A stretch of 30,924 nucleotides of DNA from the NCBI GenBank assembly GCA_041748315.1, contig JBGTDM010000298.1, forward strand, positions 1 to 30,924, given 5' to 3'. This DNA comes from CALMEE01 sp041748315 (GTDB taxonomy: Bacteria; Planctomycetota; Planctomycetia; Pirellulales; Pirellulaceae). Positions within the stretch are counted from its first letter, which is position 1. Each line of letters starts with the position of its first letter. This document shows positions 7,603 through 15,811 of the stretch, piece by piece. Made by a program: the position numbers and the translations under genes. The notes under the pieces are model-generated. The model saw nothing but the letters and a program-made list of their open reading frames with translations. It ran no database searches and was not told the DNA's origin.

Positions 7603-7787
7603 TGGCTTCTGGCGAGAGTGCGTCGATCGAGTTGAACTGTCAGCAGCGATGGGGTAGCGAACTCGCTCGATGTGCCATAACCGGTGAAACCGTTATGCGC
7701 GGAACACCCTTACCAATTCAGGCCTTCGACCCGGCGACGCGTCATTTTTTCTCGCAAAATGTAAACTACGCTTGCGCAATGAGTTAA
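7602..7787 (+). CDS. Possible small coupled ORF after the permease
   Basis: A 61-codon frame starting at an ATG that shares a base with the permease stop (TGATG), preceded by GGAGG at 7593-7597. The layout fits translational coupling. The protein has two cysteines in its first half ('ELNCQQRWGSELARC') but no recognised domain, membrane segment or signal peptide. It may be chance, since Shine-Dalgarno-like sequence also falls inside the permease C-terminus. Low certainty. Confidence 0.3.
   Translation: MASGESASIELNCQQRWGSELARCAITGETVMRGTPLPIQAFDPATRHFFSQNVNYACAMS
7676..7697. terminator. Bulged hairpin after the importer operon
   Basis: CATAAC-C-GGT and ACC-GTTATG pair as a 9-bp stem with a single bulged C and a 3-nt loop. 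It lies about 75 bp after the last importer gene and could stabilise the mRNA end or slow transcription. No T-tract follows. Confidence 0.3.
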
Positions 7788-7859
7788 TTTTTAAATGATC
7801 GAGACATGATTCTGGCCGGTATTCCGTTTCGGATCGCTTATTGTTTGAGATGAGACTCA

Positions 7860-9707
7860 GTGCCAAATCATTTCAAACTGGGAGACGTTTCATTGACTCC
7901 ATCGTCGGATAATTGTATTTCAAATCAATCCGTGGATCCCGTCGACAATCCGTGGATCGAGCGCCTGGGTTGGATACTCGTTTTACTTGCTTGTGCGCTA
8001 TCGATCTCGCCAAACGTCGCTGATCCGGACCTGTGGGGGCATGTTCAATATGGTCGAGATGTCATTTCCGACCGAGCAATTCCGGCAACGACCAGCTACA
8101 GCTTCACGGCTGAGGGCTTTCGTTGGGTGAACCACGAGAACCTCTCGGAAATTGTGATGGCAACGGTCGCTGATTCGCTAGGTCCACTCGGGTTGATTGT
8201 CGGTAAATTGTTGCTTGGGATGGCGATTATAGGTGCAATGATCTATGTCAATTGCCGCAATGGCATCGCGATGATCCCCAACGCGATGCTCGCACTGCTC
8301 GTCGCCAGCAATCTGGGCTATCACTGGAGTATTCGTCCACAGCTCGCTTCGTTTGCTTGCTTTACCGTGTTATTGATTTTGTTGCACTTCAGTTTTGCCG
8401 GGTGGCGTGACAACTGGCACCTGCGATTCCCCAGGCACTGGTTTGAGCGATCGAGGAATGACCATCCCAATGAATTGGGATACGATTCGTTTAGACTCCG
8501 TTGCCTGTGGCTGGTTGTGCCGTTGTTCTTCATTTGGGGGAATTCGCATGGCGGTTTTGCGGCGGGGTTATGCATTTTGACCTTGTACCTGGGAGGTCGA
8601 ATGGTGGAAGCGATCAATCGTCGGGGTCGCGATGGTTGGGTGCTGGTGCGAAGAATGGCGTTGATGATGACGGTAGCGCTGCTCGCAACCTTTGTCAATC
8701 CGTATGGGCCCCATCTGCAGTTCTGGCTAGTGGAATCCGTAGGGCGACCTCGACCCGAAATTCTGGATTGGAAGAATTTTCAATTGTTGACTCTTGTCGG
8801 GTTCAAGTTCTGGCTCATGTTAGGAGTTGTCGCTTTTGCATTGACGTTTTCCAAGCGACGACATGACGCAACGCAATGGTTGGTCATGGCAATCGTATTA
8901 TGGCAGTCCATCACGCACTTTCGACATGTCCCTTTCTTCGTACTCATGTGCGGATTCTGGATCGGACCGCATTTGGGTTCAGCATTGCAAATATTTACCA
9001 ATCGATCCCATCAGCGTCAGCTATCGCCATTGCTACAACGGATAGCGGTAACGGGACTGATCTTGACCATTTGCGGAGTCGGATTTCGAGTCGTTCAGCG
9101 CGCTAGTGACCTGCGCGTGGAACGCGACCAGTATCCGGTATCGGCCGTTCAGTTCATGCATGATCACAACATACGAGGCCGAATGGTTGTAACTTACAAC
9201 TGGGCCCAATACGCGATTGCGGCGTTTTGCGTTGGCGATCCGCATCGCGTTGACCCACAGTCCAATCAACGCGTCAGTCAGGTCAGTTTCGATGGTCGTT
9301 TCCGTACGGCATTTCCACAGTCGATTATCGTTGCTCATTTCGATTTTCTGTATGGGGACCGCCCGATTGCCCGCTTTCGTGATGCGCGCTCGGGCGAGAT
9401 CGATCCCGGGAGAATATTGGAGTTGAGTGATCCGGAAATCGTTCTATTGGCTCGATTTGGCGAGTACAGCGAGCAAAACATGCAGGCATTTACCGATCGT
9501 TGGGTGTTGCTCTACCAGGACTCGATTGCTCAGGTCTGGGGAATTAAACATCGCTTTGATCACCCGGAAAACCCCGATTACATTCCGCTGGCGTTGCGCT
9601 CCATCAGCGACCAAAAACAGACTGGAAGTATGACCTGGCCCGCATTGCCGTCGAGCCGACAACCGTCGTCCACAACACGACTGGTTGAACACGTTCGTTC
9701 CAACTAA
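7860..9707 (+). CDS. Multi-pass membrane protein, GT-C-like family of unknown substrate
   Basis: A 615-aa protein with about ten hydrophobic segments from residue 36 to about 410, followed by a soluble domain of some 180 aa. The first loop carries 'DPDLWGHVQYGRDV' and then 'SYSFTAEGFRWVNHENLSE', a pattern seen in uncharacterised bacterial membrane proteins that resemble GT-C glycosyltransferases using lipid-linked sugars. The C-terminal part ('YPVSAVQFMHDHNIRGRMVV', 'VSFDGRF', 'WVLLYQDSIAQVWGI') is the usual tail of this group. The next gene is a GT2 glycosyltransferase, which supports a role in surface glycan or lipid-linked sugar chemistry. The GTG start has no clear ribosome site; a TTG at 7893 is an alternative. 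Family resemblance is from memory and function is inferred. Confidence 0.75.
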   Translation: MPNHFKLGDVSLTPSSDNCISNQSVDPVDNPWIERLGWILVLLACALSISPNVADPDLWGHVQYGRDVISDRAIPATTSYSFTAEGFRWVNHENLSEIVMATVADSLGPLGLIVGKLLLGMAIIGAMIYVNCRNGIAMIPNAMLALLVASNLGYHWSIRPQLASFACFTVLLILLHFSFAGWRDNWHLRFPRHWFERSRNDHPNELGYDSFRLRCLWLVVPLFFIWGNSHGGFAAGLCILTLYLGGRMVEAINRRGRDGWVLVRRMALMMTVALLATFVNPYGPHLQFWLVESVGRPRPEILDWKNFQLLTLVGFKFWLMLGVVAFALTFSKRRHDATQWLVMAIVLWQSITHFRHVPFFVLMCGFWIGPHLGSALQIFTNRSHQRQLSPLLQRIAVTGLILTICGVGFRVVQRASDLRVERDQYPVSAVQFMHDHNIRGRMVVTYNWAQYAIAAFCVGDPHRVDPQSNQRVSQVSFDGRFRTAFPQSIIVAHFDFLYGDRPIARFRDARSGEIDPGRILELSDPEIVLLARFGEYSEQNMQAFTDRWVLLYQDSIAQVWGIKHRFDHPENPDYIPLALRSISDQKQTGSMTWPALPSSRQPSSTTRLVEHVRSN

Positions 9708-9785
9708 ACCTGTCTGATGAAACCGGTCTCGCCAGTTCGTTTAATTTTGTTCATACTACTAACCGTTTAAGAATCAATCTCGATC

Positions 9786-10634
9786 ATGAGTATAAGCATT
9801 GTGGCACATTCGCGAATCGACAATGAAACAGCGGATCTGCTGGTCGATCAAATTACCCGACGACTGGATAATCTTGATGAGTTGATCAGGACCGAGGTCG
9901 ATTCTTACAGGAGCATCGAGCTGCAACCCGACCTGAAGTGGCCGAAGGGCTTCAAACTCTCGGTGGTGATCCCGATTTTCAATGAGAAGTCGACCGCCGC
10001 GCGAGTTCTCTGCCGCGTTGCCGCATTGCCGGTCCCCAAGGAAATCATTGTGATCGATGATTGCAGCACTGACGGAACCGCTGACGTGTTGAGGCAACTT
10101 GAAGGACTGAAGGATCTCAAATTGATCTTTAAAACGCAAAACGCGGGCAAGGGTTCTGCGTTGCGAACCGGCTTCAGCCAAGTCAGCGGCGATATCGTGA
10201 TTGTGCAAGATGCAGATTTGGAATACGACCCGCGCGATATTCCAGAACTGCTTCGTCCGATCCTGGAAGGCGAAGCGGACATTGTCTATGGCTCACGATT
10301 TATCGATCGTGACACTCGCGGTTTGTCGATCATTCATCGGTTCGGAAATCGAGTCCTCACCATGGCTTCCAATCTGTTCAGCGGGTTGAAGTTGACCGAC
10401 ATGGAGACGTGTTATAAGGCGATTACTCGCGAAGCGCTCGAATGTGTCGAACTGGCTCAAAATCGTTTTGGGGTTGAACCGGAAATAACCGCCAAGTTGG
10501 CTCGACGTGGTTTCCGATTCGTCGAAGTTCCGATTTCGTATCAAGCACGTGGGTACGCAGAAGGAAAAAAAATCGGCATCAAGGATCTGGTAAAGGCCAT
10601 CTATTGTATTGGACGCTACGGTGTAAGTGACTAG
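9786..10634 (+). CDS. Glycosyltransferase family 2 (dolichyl-phosphate mannosyltransferase-like)
   Basis: A 282-aa GT-A-fold enzyme expected to move a sugar from a nucleotide donor to a polyprenyl phosphate or similar acceptor. The catalytic domain begins at 'KLSVVIPIFNE' (58-67), with the nucleotide-binding acidic pair at D91/D92 ('VIDDCSTDGT') and the metal-binding motif D142-A-D144 ('VQDADLEYDP'). 'YGSRF' and the acceptor-side 'GVEPEITAKLARRGFRFVEVPISYQARGYAEGKKIG' region are typical of DPM1-like proteins. There is no C-terminal membrane pair, so it is probably peripheral. About 55 N-terminal residues precede the domain and are not conserved. It follows the GT-C-like membrane protein by 78 bp and may supply its lipid-linked sugar, which is inference. 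Confidence 0.9.
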   Translation: MSISIVAHSRIDNETADLLVDQITRRLDNLDELIRTEVDSYRSIELQPDLKWPKGFKLSVVIPIFNEKSTAARVLCRVAALPVPKEIIVIDDCSTDGTADVLRQLEGLKDLKLIFKTQNAGKGSALRTGFSQVSGDIVIVQDADLEYDPRDIPELLRPILEGEADIVYGSRFIDRDTRGLSIIHRFGNRVLTMASNLFSGLKLTDMETCYKAITREALECVELAQNRFGVEPEITAKLARRGFRFVEVPISYQARGYAEGKKIGIKDLVKAIYCIGRYGVSD

Positions 10635-10688
10635 AATTCACTTGTAAGCGACTCTCGGGTCAATGCGCAGAACGATCCCCTGGTGTCC

Positions 10689-10710
10689 GGGTTTGGAGGC
10701 TTCGAAACCC
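10689..10710. terminator. Weak hairpin after the glycosyltransferase gene
   Basis: GGGTTT (10689-10694) and AAACCC (10705-10710) pair around a 10-nt loop in the 228-bp gap after the GT2 gene. No T-tract follows, so terminator function is only possible. The rest of this gap shows nothing recognisable. Confidence 0.25.
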
Positions 10711-10862
10711 AATGGGCCGTGAGTCGTTGAATGCAACATCCATTGACTCCATCCAGGGTCCAGCATTTGCTCAACGCAAACCGTGCTTGCGGGTGGCAAT
10801 GTGAAGGCCGCTGCAAGATCGAGCACAAACTAATCGCACCTTAACCTAAACATCACGGCCAA

Positions 10863-11930
10863 ATGTTCAAAAATCGATTGCATTGCATTTCCAGTCCCAC
10901 AAGTCTACTGTTCCTGTTAACTGTTTTTTCGCTAGTTGCGGGAACGCATCAACTGAACGGGCAGGGTAATCGAGTCGAATTGGAAGTGCTCGTAGGCAAT
11001 GATGTCAGCATCGAACAGCGCCAGGCATGGCTGGAAGTCCTCGGTAAGACCGGCGCGGACTCAGTTCGAATGCGATCGGCCAATGTCGGAGATTCGATTC
11101 GGGTGACCGCCACCCCTTTCGGCGATCGAGAACTGTGCAAGTTGGTTGGCCAGATCACAGGTCGAAATCAAATCGTATTACCGGGGGGAACGTTTGGACA
11201 GCGGGACGTCTCCGGCATTAAAGCACTGATCCAGCGAATTCGCGACGATGGCGCACAAGTCGCGTTGTCCGACAAAAAGGCGTTTGGGTTGATTGCGGAA
11301 CAATTGGTTGATCTACACAAGGAACTCGCTATTGGCCACAACCAAACCACCAAAGGAGTCGAGGCCTCCAGCATCGTTTCGTCCATCGGTCAACGACTCA
11401 CGACGCCATTCGAGATTTCTCCGGAAGGAGCGGAGAGGTTGAAAGAAACGTATGTGATCGAAGATGAAATGTCCGGACTATCTTGCGGGACCGTGCTGGC
11501 TGCCGTCCTACGCCCTTTGGGTTTGGTCGCAATGCCGCAGCGCCCTCAAGGTGGCGAAATCCGCATCGTCATCACCGATAGTCGGCTTGCTGAAGAACAT
11601 TGGCCGATTGGCTGGCCACATGGGAACTCCGAAAGTCGGACATCACCTGAACTCTATCGAACTTTTAGCATGCGAGTTGAAAACTATGGCTTGCGAGAAG
11701 TTTTGGATGCGATTGAGAGGAAGGCCGGGGTGCCATTTATCTACGATTACAACTCGTTTGCAGAAAAAGGGATCGAGCTGAACGAAACGGAAGTAACGTT
11801 GGTTGAAGAGAAAATCGCCTATGCCTCTGCAGTGCGGAAGTTGTTACGAGGTTCACGACTTCGTATCAAAGCAGAGATGCGAGTCGATGAAGCGGGCAAA
11901 CCTTTTTTCTGGTTCACAACCTTGAATTAA
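10863..11930 (+). CDS. Secreted protein of unknown function with STN-like C-terminal part
   Basis: A 355-aa protein with an N-terminal signal sequence (basic start, hydrophobic 'LLFLLTVFSLVAG', predicted cut near residue 34). The middle holds a possible repeat: residues about 190-250 ('TYVIEDEMSGLSCGTVLAAV') and about 265-355 ('SMRVENYGLREVLDAIERKA', then 'VRKLLRGSRLRIK') both look like the small alpha/beta fold of STN/secretin N-domains, where a short helix follows 'L.EVLDAI'. I do not recognise a named family. It is likely periplasmic or outer-membrane associated. The stop codon lies directly before the first repeat of the transposase element, so the original downstream context has been altered. 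Confidence 0.7.
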   Translation: MFKNRLHCISSPTSLLFLLTVFSLVAGTHQLNGQGNRVELEVLVGNDVSIEQRQAWLEVLGKTGADSVRMRSANVGDSIRVTATPFGDRELCKLVGQITGRNQIVLPGGTFGQRDVSGIKALIQRIRDDGAQVALSDKKAFGLIAEQLVDLHKELAIGHNQTTKGVEASSIVSSIGQRLTTPFEISPEGAERLKETYVIEDEMSGLSCGTVLAAVLRPLGLVAMPQRPQGGEIRIVITDSRLAEEHWPIGWPHGNSESRTSPELYRTFSMRVENYGLREVLDAIERKAGVPFIYDYNSFAEKGIELNETEVTLVEEKIAYASAVRKLLRGSRLRIKAEMRVDEAGKPFFWFTTLN

Positions 11931-11931
11931 G

Positions 11932-12013
11932 TTAAAGTTAAGGGTCAGACCTTTAAAGTTAAGGGTCAGACCTTGTTTTTTGTTTAAAGTTAAGGGTCAG
12001 ACCTTGTTTTTTG
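11932..12013 (+). repeat. Three direct repeats forming the left end of the RAYT element
   Basis: Three copies of TTAAAGTTAAGGGTCAGACC start at 11932, 11953 and 11984. The second and third also carry the extension TTGTTTTTTG. The 20-mer GGGTCAGACCTTGTTTTTTG (11963-11982 and 11994-12013) is the exact reverse complement of the right end at 13031-13050. Confidence 0.85.
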
Positions 12014-12057
12014 TTTTAGGGGTTGAGGGTGTTGTAGGAATCGGCTACGCTAGTTGA

Positions 12058-13047
12058 ATGGCGAGACCATTACGAATTGAATTTGCTGGTGCGATTTATC
12101 ATGTCATGGCGCGAGGGAACACGCGGCAACCCATTTTTCGAGATGACATGGACCGACAAAAAATGCTCGAGCATCTCGAAGAATCGGTGATCCGCTACCA
12201 TTGGCAGATGTTTGCTTTCGTATTCATGCCAAACCACATTCATTTATTCTTCCAAACCCCACTCCCCAACCTTTCGCGAGGCATGCAGCGACTGTTGTCT
12301 GGCTACGCGAACTGGTTTGCTAAGCGGCATCAAAAACCCGGCCATTTGTTTCAAGGTCGATTTCGAGCGGAACTGATCGAAGACGACAATTATTTTTGCA
12401 CGGTGAGCCGGTACATTCACCTGAATCCGACTCGCGGCAAGCGACCATTGGTTGACCATCCGAATGATTTCCCCTGGTCGAGTTATCCGGGATATGCTCA
12501 GCGGCGGCGGCAAGTCCCCTGGGTGGCTTACGACCGAATCTGGGCGGCCTGGCAGGGGGAACGAGGGGGAACCGACCCAGTCGCTGGATATCGCAAATTT
12601 GTTTTGCAAGGGCTGAATGATCGAGCCGAAAACCCGCTGGCCAACGCCGCACATGGATGGTTGCTGGGCGGCCACGAATTCGTATCCAGAATGCGTCAGC
12701 AAATGACCGAACCTCGCTTTGCCGACGAAGTTCCCAAGGCACAGGTTTTGGCACAACTGGACGTGGATGACGTGTTGTCAGCCGTGGCGAAATACTACCG
12801 AGTTGATGAGGCGTTATTTGCCAGCCGTAGGGACAGTCACATGGCTCGGGCGGTTGCCGCTTGGCTATGCCGCCGCCTGACGCAGGCGACACTGCGCGAA
12901 CTATCGATCGTTTTCGGATTAACCCGTCCGGAAAGTGTGAGCAACCTGACACGTCGCATTGATGGACTGCTGGACAAGCGATCTCAACTCAAAAAAGATG
13001 TGCGTGCGATTGAATCAACACTGACAAAAACAAAAAACAAGGTCTGA
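12058..13047 (+). CDS. REP-associated tyrosine transposase (Y1, IS200-like)
   Basis: A 329-aa single-strand DNA transposase of the HUH/Y1 superfamily. The N-terminus 'MARPLRIEFAGAIYHVMARG' and the metal-binding HUH motif H60-I-H62 in 'FMPNHIHLFF' are intact. The catalytic tyrosine is Y112 or Y119 in 'NYFCTVSRYIHLNPTRG'. The C-terminal third has a helix-turn-helix ('ARAVAAWLCRRLTQATLREL', 'FGLTRPESVSNLTRRI') resembling the DnaA-like domain found in many RAYTs. It appears full length, so it may be active. Its stop codon and the last codons ('KNKV') are encoded inside the right inverted repeat. RAYTs are usually domesticated single-copy genes that move or maintain palindromic repeats; activity here is untested. 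Confidence 0.92.
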   Translation: MARPLRIEFAGAIYHVMARGNTRQPIFRDDMDRQKMLEHLEESVIRYHWQMFAFVFMPNHIHLFFQTPLPNLSRGMQRLLSGYANWFAKRHQKPGHLFQGRFRAELIEDDNYFCTVSRYIHLNPTRGKRPLVDHPNDFPWSSYPGYAQRRRQVPWVAYDRIWAAWQGERGGTDPVAGYRKFVLQGLNDRAENPLANAAHGWLLGGHEFVSRMRQQMTEPRFADEVPKAQVLAQLDVDDVLSAVAKYYRVDEALFASRRDSHMARAVAAWLCRRLTQATLRELSIVFGLTRPESVSNLTRRIDGLLDKRSQLKKDVRAIESTLTKTKNKV

Positions 13048-13050
13048 CCC
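13031..13050 (-). repeat. Right inverted repeat of the RAYT element
   Basis: CAAAAAACAAGGTCTGACCC is the perfect reverse complement of the two longer left-end copies. It contains the transposase stop codon (TGA, 13045-13047). Confidence 0.85.
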
Positions 13051-13075
13051 CATACCACCCACCCCATACCACCCA
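13048..13075 (+). repeat. Tandem 14-bp direct repeat joining element and next gene
   Basis: CCCCATACCACCCA occurs twice head to tail. The first copy begins inside the right inverted repeat, and the last base of the second copy is the A of the next gene's ATG. It may be a slippage product or a trace of the insertion event. Confidence 0.75.
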
Positions 13076-14412
13076 TGATGGCCCCCCATATGATGGCGCT
13101 GTTTTATTTGACCCTGCTATGGGGCACATTAGCGATGGACGAGGACCTGCTTGGTCAGGTTCAGGATTCGGATTCCTATCAGAATTTAACGCAGGACCGC
13201 AGTGCTTTTCGCATCGATGAACAACGAATTCGAGCCAACGGAATCATCAAAATTCCGGGGAGACACATTGACATTTTTACCGATGTTCGAGACCGGGAAG
13301 ACGTCAACGAATTGGCTACAATATTCGATCGGGCCGTGGATTTCTGGTGTGACTATTTTGTGATTGACAGATCCAAGGCAGATCGATGGCGAATCTCCGC
13401 AATGGTGATGCTCGATCGGAGCCGGTTTGAACGGGCCGGACTTTATCCGGCTGAGTTGCCAGACTTTCCGGCAGGGTATCAATCCGGCGACCAAATTTGG
13501 CTGTATGTGCAGCCGGGGACTTATTACACCCGGCACTTGTTCCTGCATGAAGGGACGCACGCGTTTATGTGGCAATTTCTGCAGGGGGTCGGTGCACCTT
13601 GGTATGCCGAAGGGATGGCGGAACTATTGGCTGTACATCGCTGGGATGGTGTCGAGTTCACCATGAACGATCGCAAGTCTCGACGCGACGAGCTTCCATA
13701 TTGGGGCCGAATCAAGCTGGTCAAAGATGCGGTGGCCGATGGCCGACCTTTGAGTTTGCAAGACGTGATGGCTGCAGAAATTTCGAATTTTCGCCAAGTC
13801 AACTGGTATGCTTGGGCCTGGGCCGCCTGCTATTTTTTCGATTCGCATCCGAAATGCAGTAAAAAGTTCAGAGAACTTCAGAATCGCGTTCGCGATGACT
13901 CGCCAAAATTCAGCACAACGTTTTGGAATGCCTTGCGCGCCGATCATGCGCAACTCAATCGCGACTGGAATTTGTTCTTGCAAGAGATCGACTACGGAAT
14001 TGATCTGCCACGGTCGTTAATCAGCGAAGCAGAACCAGTCAGCGATGGGTCGTTAACGATTCAGGCAGATCGCGGTTGGCAAGATACAGGTATTCATGTC
14101 GGACTGGGGGACGAGTTCGAGATCATTGGCTCTGGGCGATTCGTGATTCGGCGTACCACTCGCGCGTGGGAGAGTGAAGCCAATGGGATAACGGTCGAAT
14201 ATTTTGGCGGTTACCCCCTAGGTCGATTATTGGCTGCAGTTGTGCCGCTTGACGCCAGCGAGCCAACAAGTTTCGAGCCGATGAGCATTGGTGAGCAAGC
14301 AACGATCGTGGGAACAACCTCAGGTCGCTTGTATCTCAAAATAAATGACAGCCCTGCCGAACGGGACGACAACGAAGGTTCGCTGCAAGTCATCGTTAAT
14401 CCAAAATCCTGA
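13075..14412 (+). CDS. Secreted gluzincin-like metallopeptidase with LecA-like C-terminal domain
   Basis: A 445-aa protein with a zinc peptidase signature: H158-E-G-T-H162 as the HExxH motif and E179 in 'WYAEGMAELL' as the likely third ligand 17 residues on, the arrangement of gluzincins (peptidase MA-like clan). Residues about 330-445 resemble the LecA/PA-IL galactose-binding fold: 'IHVGLGDEFEIIGSGRF' and 'NDSPAERDDNEGS' (424-436) line up without gaps against the PA-IL calcium/sugar loop, keeping the key Asp and Asn (D425, N433; D432 replaces Asn). The protein may cleave or bind surface glycoproteins. The N-terminus is short and odd for a signal peptide, with no Lys/Arg before 'MMALFYLTLLWGTLA'; starts at 13090 or 13093 are alternatives. 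The gene begins right at the RAYT end, so its own promoter may have been displaced. Confidence 0.78.
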   Translation: MMAPHMMALFYLTLLWGTLAMDEDLLGQVQDSDSYQNLTQDRSAFRIDEQRIRANGIIKIPGRHIDIFTDVRDREDVNELATIFDRAVDFWCDYFVIDRSKADRWRISAMVMLDRSRFERAGLYPAELPDFPAGYQSGDQIWLYVQPGTYYTRHLFLHEGTHAFMWQFLQGVGAPWYAEGMAELLAVHRWDGVEFTMNDRKSRRDELPYWGRIKLVKDAVADGRPLSLQDVMAAEISNFRQVNWYAWAWAACYFFDSHPKCSKKFRELQNRVRDDSPKFSTTFWNALRADHAQLNRDWNLFLQEIDYGIDLPRSLISEAEPVSDGSLTIQADRGWQDTGIHVGLGDEFEIIGSGRFVIRRTTRAWESEANGITVEYFGGYPLGRLLAAVVPLDASEPTSFEPMSIGEQATIVGTTSGRLYLKINDSPAERDDNEGSLQVIVNPKS

Positions 14413-14560
14413 CGGGGATCGTCGGTTTGCACGGTGGTTTGCAGAAAGTCGCTCGTACACGATCGAGGTTACCTTGACGACTCAAGCCACCGATGGGCAA
14501 AATAGCGACATCCAAAGTACGGTTACCTCGAGTCCTTGATCCATGAAGTGATCCCTAATC

Positions 14561-15811
14561 ATGAGCGTGATTCAAACCCAAGATGCGGAAGTCTGGCAAG
14601 CAATGGTTGCTGAAGCGCAACGGCAACAAGACGGACTGGAAATGATTGCCAGCGAGAACTTTACGAGTGCTGCAGTCATGGAAGCTGTCGGCAGCGTGCT
14701 TACAAACAAATATGCTGAAGGCTATCCCGGTCGTCGTTATTACGGTGGCTGCGAGCATGTCGATGAGATTGAGAACATTGCACGCGAGCGAGCCAAGGCT
14801 TTGTTTGGTGCCGAGTTCGCTAATGTTCAACCGCACTCCGGCTCTCAGGCGAATCAGGCGGTCTATATGACCTTGCTAGAACCTGGAGATACGGTGCTGG
14901 GACTGGATCTCGCGCATGGTGGTCATTTGACACATGGAATGCACTTAAACAGTTCTGGTAAGCTCTATAATTTTATTCACTATGGCGTTAGAGAATCCGA
15001 TCATCGAATTGACTTCGATCAGGTTGCTGCGCTGGCCAAGCAACATCGCCCAAAGCTTATCGTTGCTGGCGCGAGTGCTTATCCACGCGAAATTCCTCAT
15101 TCCAAGTTTGCAGAAATTGCTTCAGACGTGGGAGCCAAACTCTTTGTCGATATTGCTCATTATGCGGGATTGGTTGCTGCCGGTTTACACGACAATCCCG
15201 TTCCTGTCGCAGATTTCGTCACCACCACGACCCATAAAACGTTGCGTGGTCCCAGAGCAGGTTTGATTCTTTGCAAGAAAAAATATGCCAAAGATATTAA
15301 TCGAAGTGTTTTTCCGGGTACCCAAGGTGGGCCGCTGATGCACGTCATCGCCGGGAAAGCAATCTGTTTTCGTGAAGCAGGGCAGCCCGAATTCAAAGCC
15401 TACGCGCAACAGGTCATTGACAATGCCAAGACCTTGGCGGAGGTCCTGGCAGCAGGTGGCTTGCGACTCATCAGTGGAGGAACGGATAATCATTTGGTCC
15501 TTGTCGACGTCACGCCGTTGGGAATCTCTGGCAGCCAAGCTGAAGCGGCCTTGGAGAGTTGCCGGATCACGGTCAATAAGAATATGATTCCTTATGATCC
15601 ACGTAAACCACTCGATCCAAGCGGCATTCGAATCGGCACGCCAGCCTTGACCACTCGTGGGATGGGTGTCGATCAGATGAAAACGATTGGAAGCTGGATT
15701 GTTGATGCATTGAAAAACAGTGAGGATTCTGTAAAGCATGAATCGATTTGCAACGACATTATTCAGCTAAGCTCACATTTCCCAGTTCCAGCAGCCGGCG
15801 TCTCGGTCTGA
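14561..15811 (+). CDS. glyA: Serine hydroxymethyltransferase
   Basis: PLP enzyme that interconverts serine and glycine with tetrahydrofolate, feeding one-carbon units to purine, thymidylate and methionine synthesis. The 416-aa length is standard. Visible landmarks are 'GLEMIASENFTS', 'YAEGYPGRRYYGGCEHVDEIE', the PLP lysine motif 'TTTHKTLRGPR', 'GTQGGPLMHVIAGKA' and the C-terminal 'GIRIGTPALTTRGM'. It is probably cytosolic. The 148 bp before it contain an imperfect inverted repeat (CGAGGTTACC near 14464 and GGTTACCTCG near 14521), but I see no glycine riboswitch. Its 3' end overlaps a minus-strand gene by 53 bp. Confidence 0.97.
   Translation: MSVIQTQDAEVWQAMVAEAQRQQDGLEMIASENFTSAAVMEAVGSVLTNKYAEGYPGRRYYGGCEHVDEIENIARERAKALFGAEFANVQPHSGSQANQAVYMTLLEPGDTVLGLDLAHGGHLTHGMHLNSSGKLYNFIHYGVRESDHRIDFDQVAALAKQHRPKLIVAGASAYPREIPHSKFAEIASDVGAKLFVDIAHYAGLVAAGLHDNPVPVADFVTTTTHKTLRGPRAGLILCKKKYAKDINRSVFPGTQGGPLMHVIAGKAICFREAGQPEFKAYAQQVIDNAKTLAEVLAAGGLRLISGGTDNHLVLVDVTPLGISGSQAEAALESCRITVNKNMIPYDPRKPLDPSGIRIGTPALTTRGMGVDQMKTIGSWIVDALKNSEDSVKHESICNDIIQLSSHFPVPAAGVSV

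Larger units (their letters stand above)
11932..13050 (+). mobile_element. RAYT (REP-associated tyrosine transposase) element with terminal inverted repeats
   Basis: A roughly 1.1-kb unit made of a Y1-type transposase gene between a triplicated left repeat and a single inverted right repeat. The outermost bounds are set by the repeats and are not proven ends of mobilised DNA. It sits between a secreted protein gene and a secreted gluzincin gene without interrupting either visibly. The extra left copies could be left by repeated insertion events or by slippage. Confidence 0.65.

Noticed and set aside
11932..12013. Triple repeat as a CRISPR array
   Set aside because: Repeat spacing is 21 and 31 bp with no unique spacers, and the same sequence forms the inverted end of the transposase unit.
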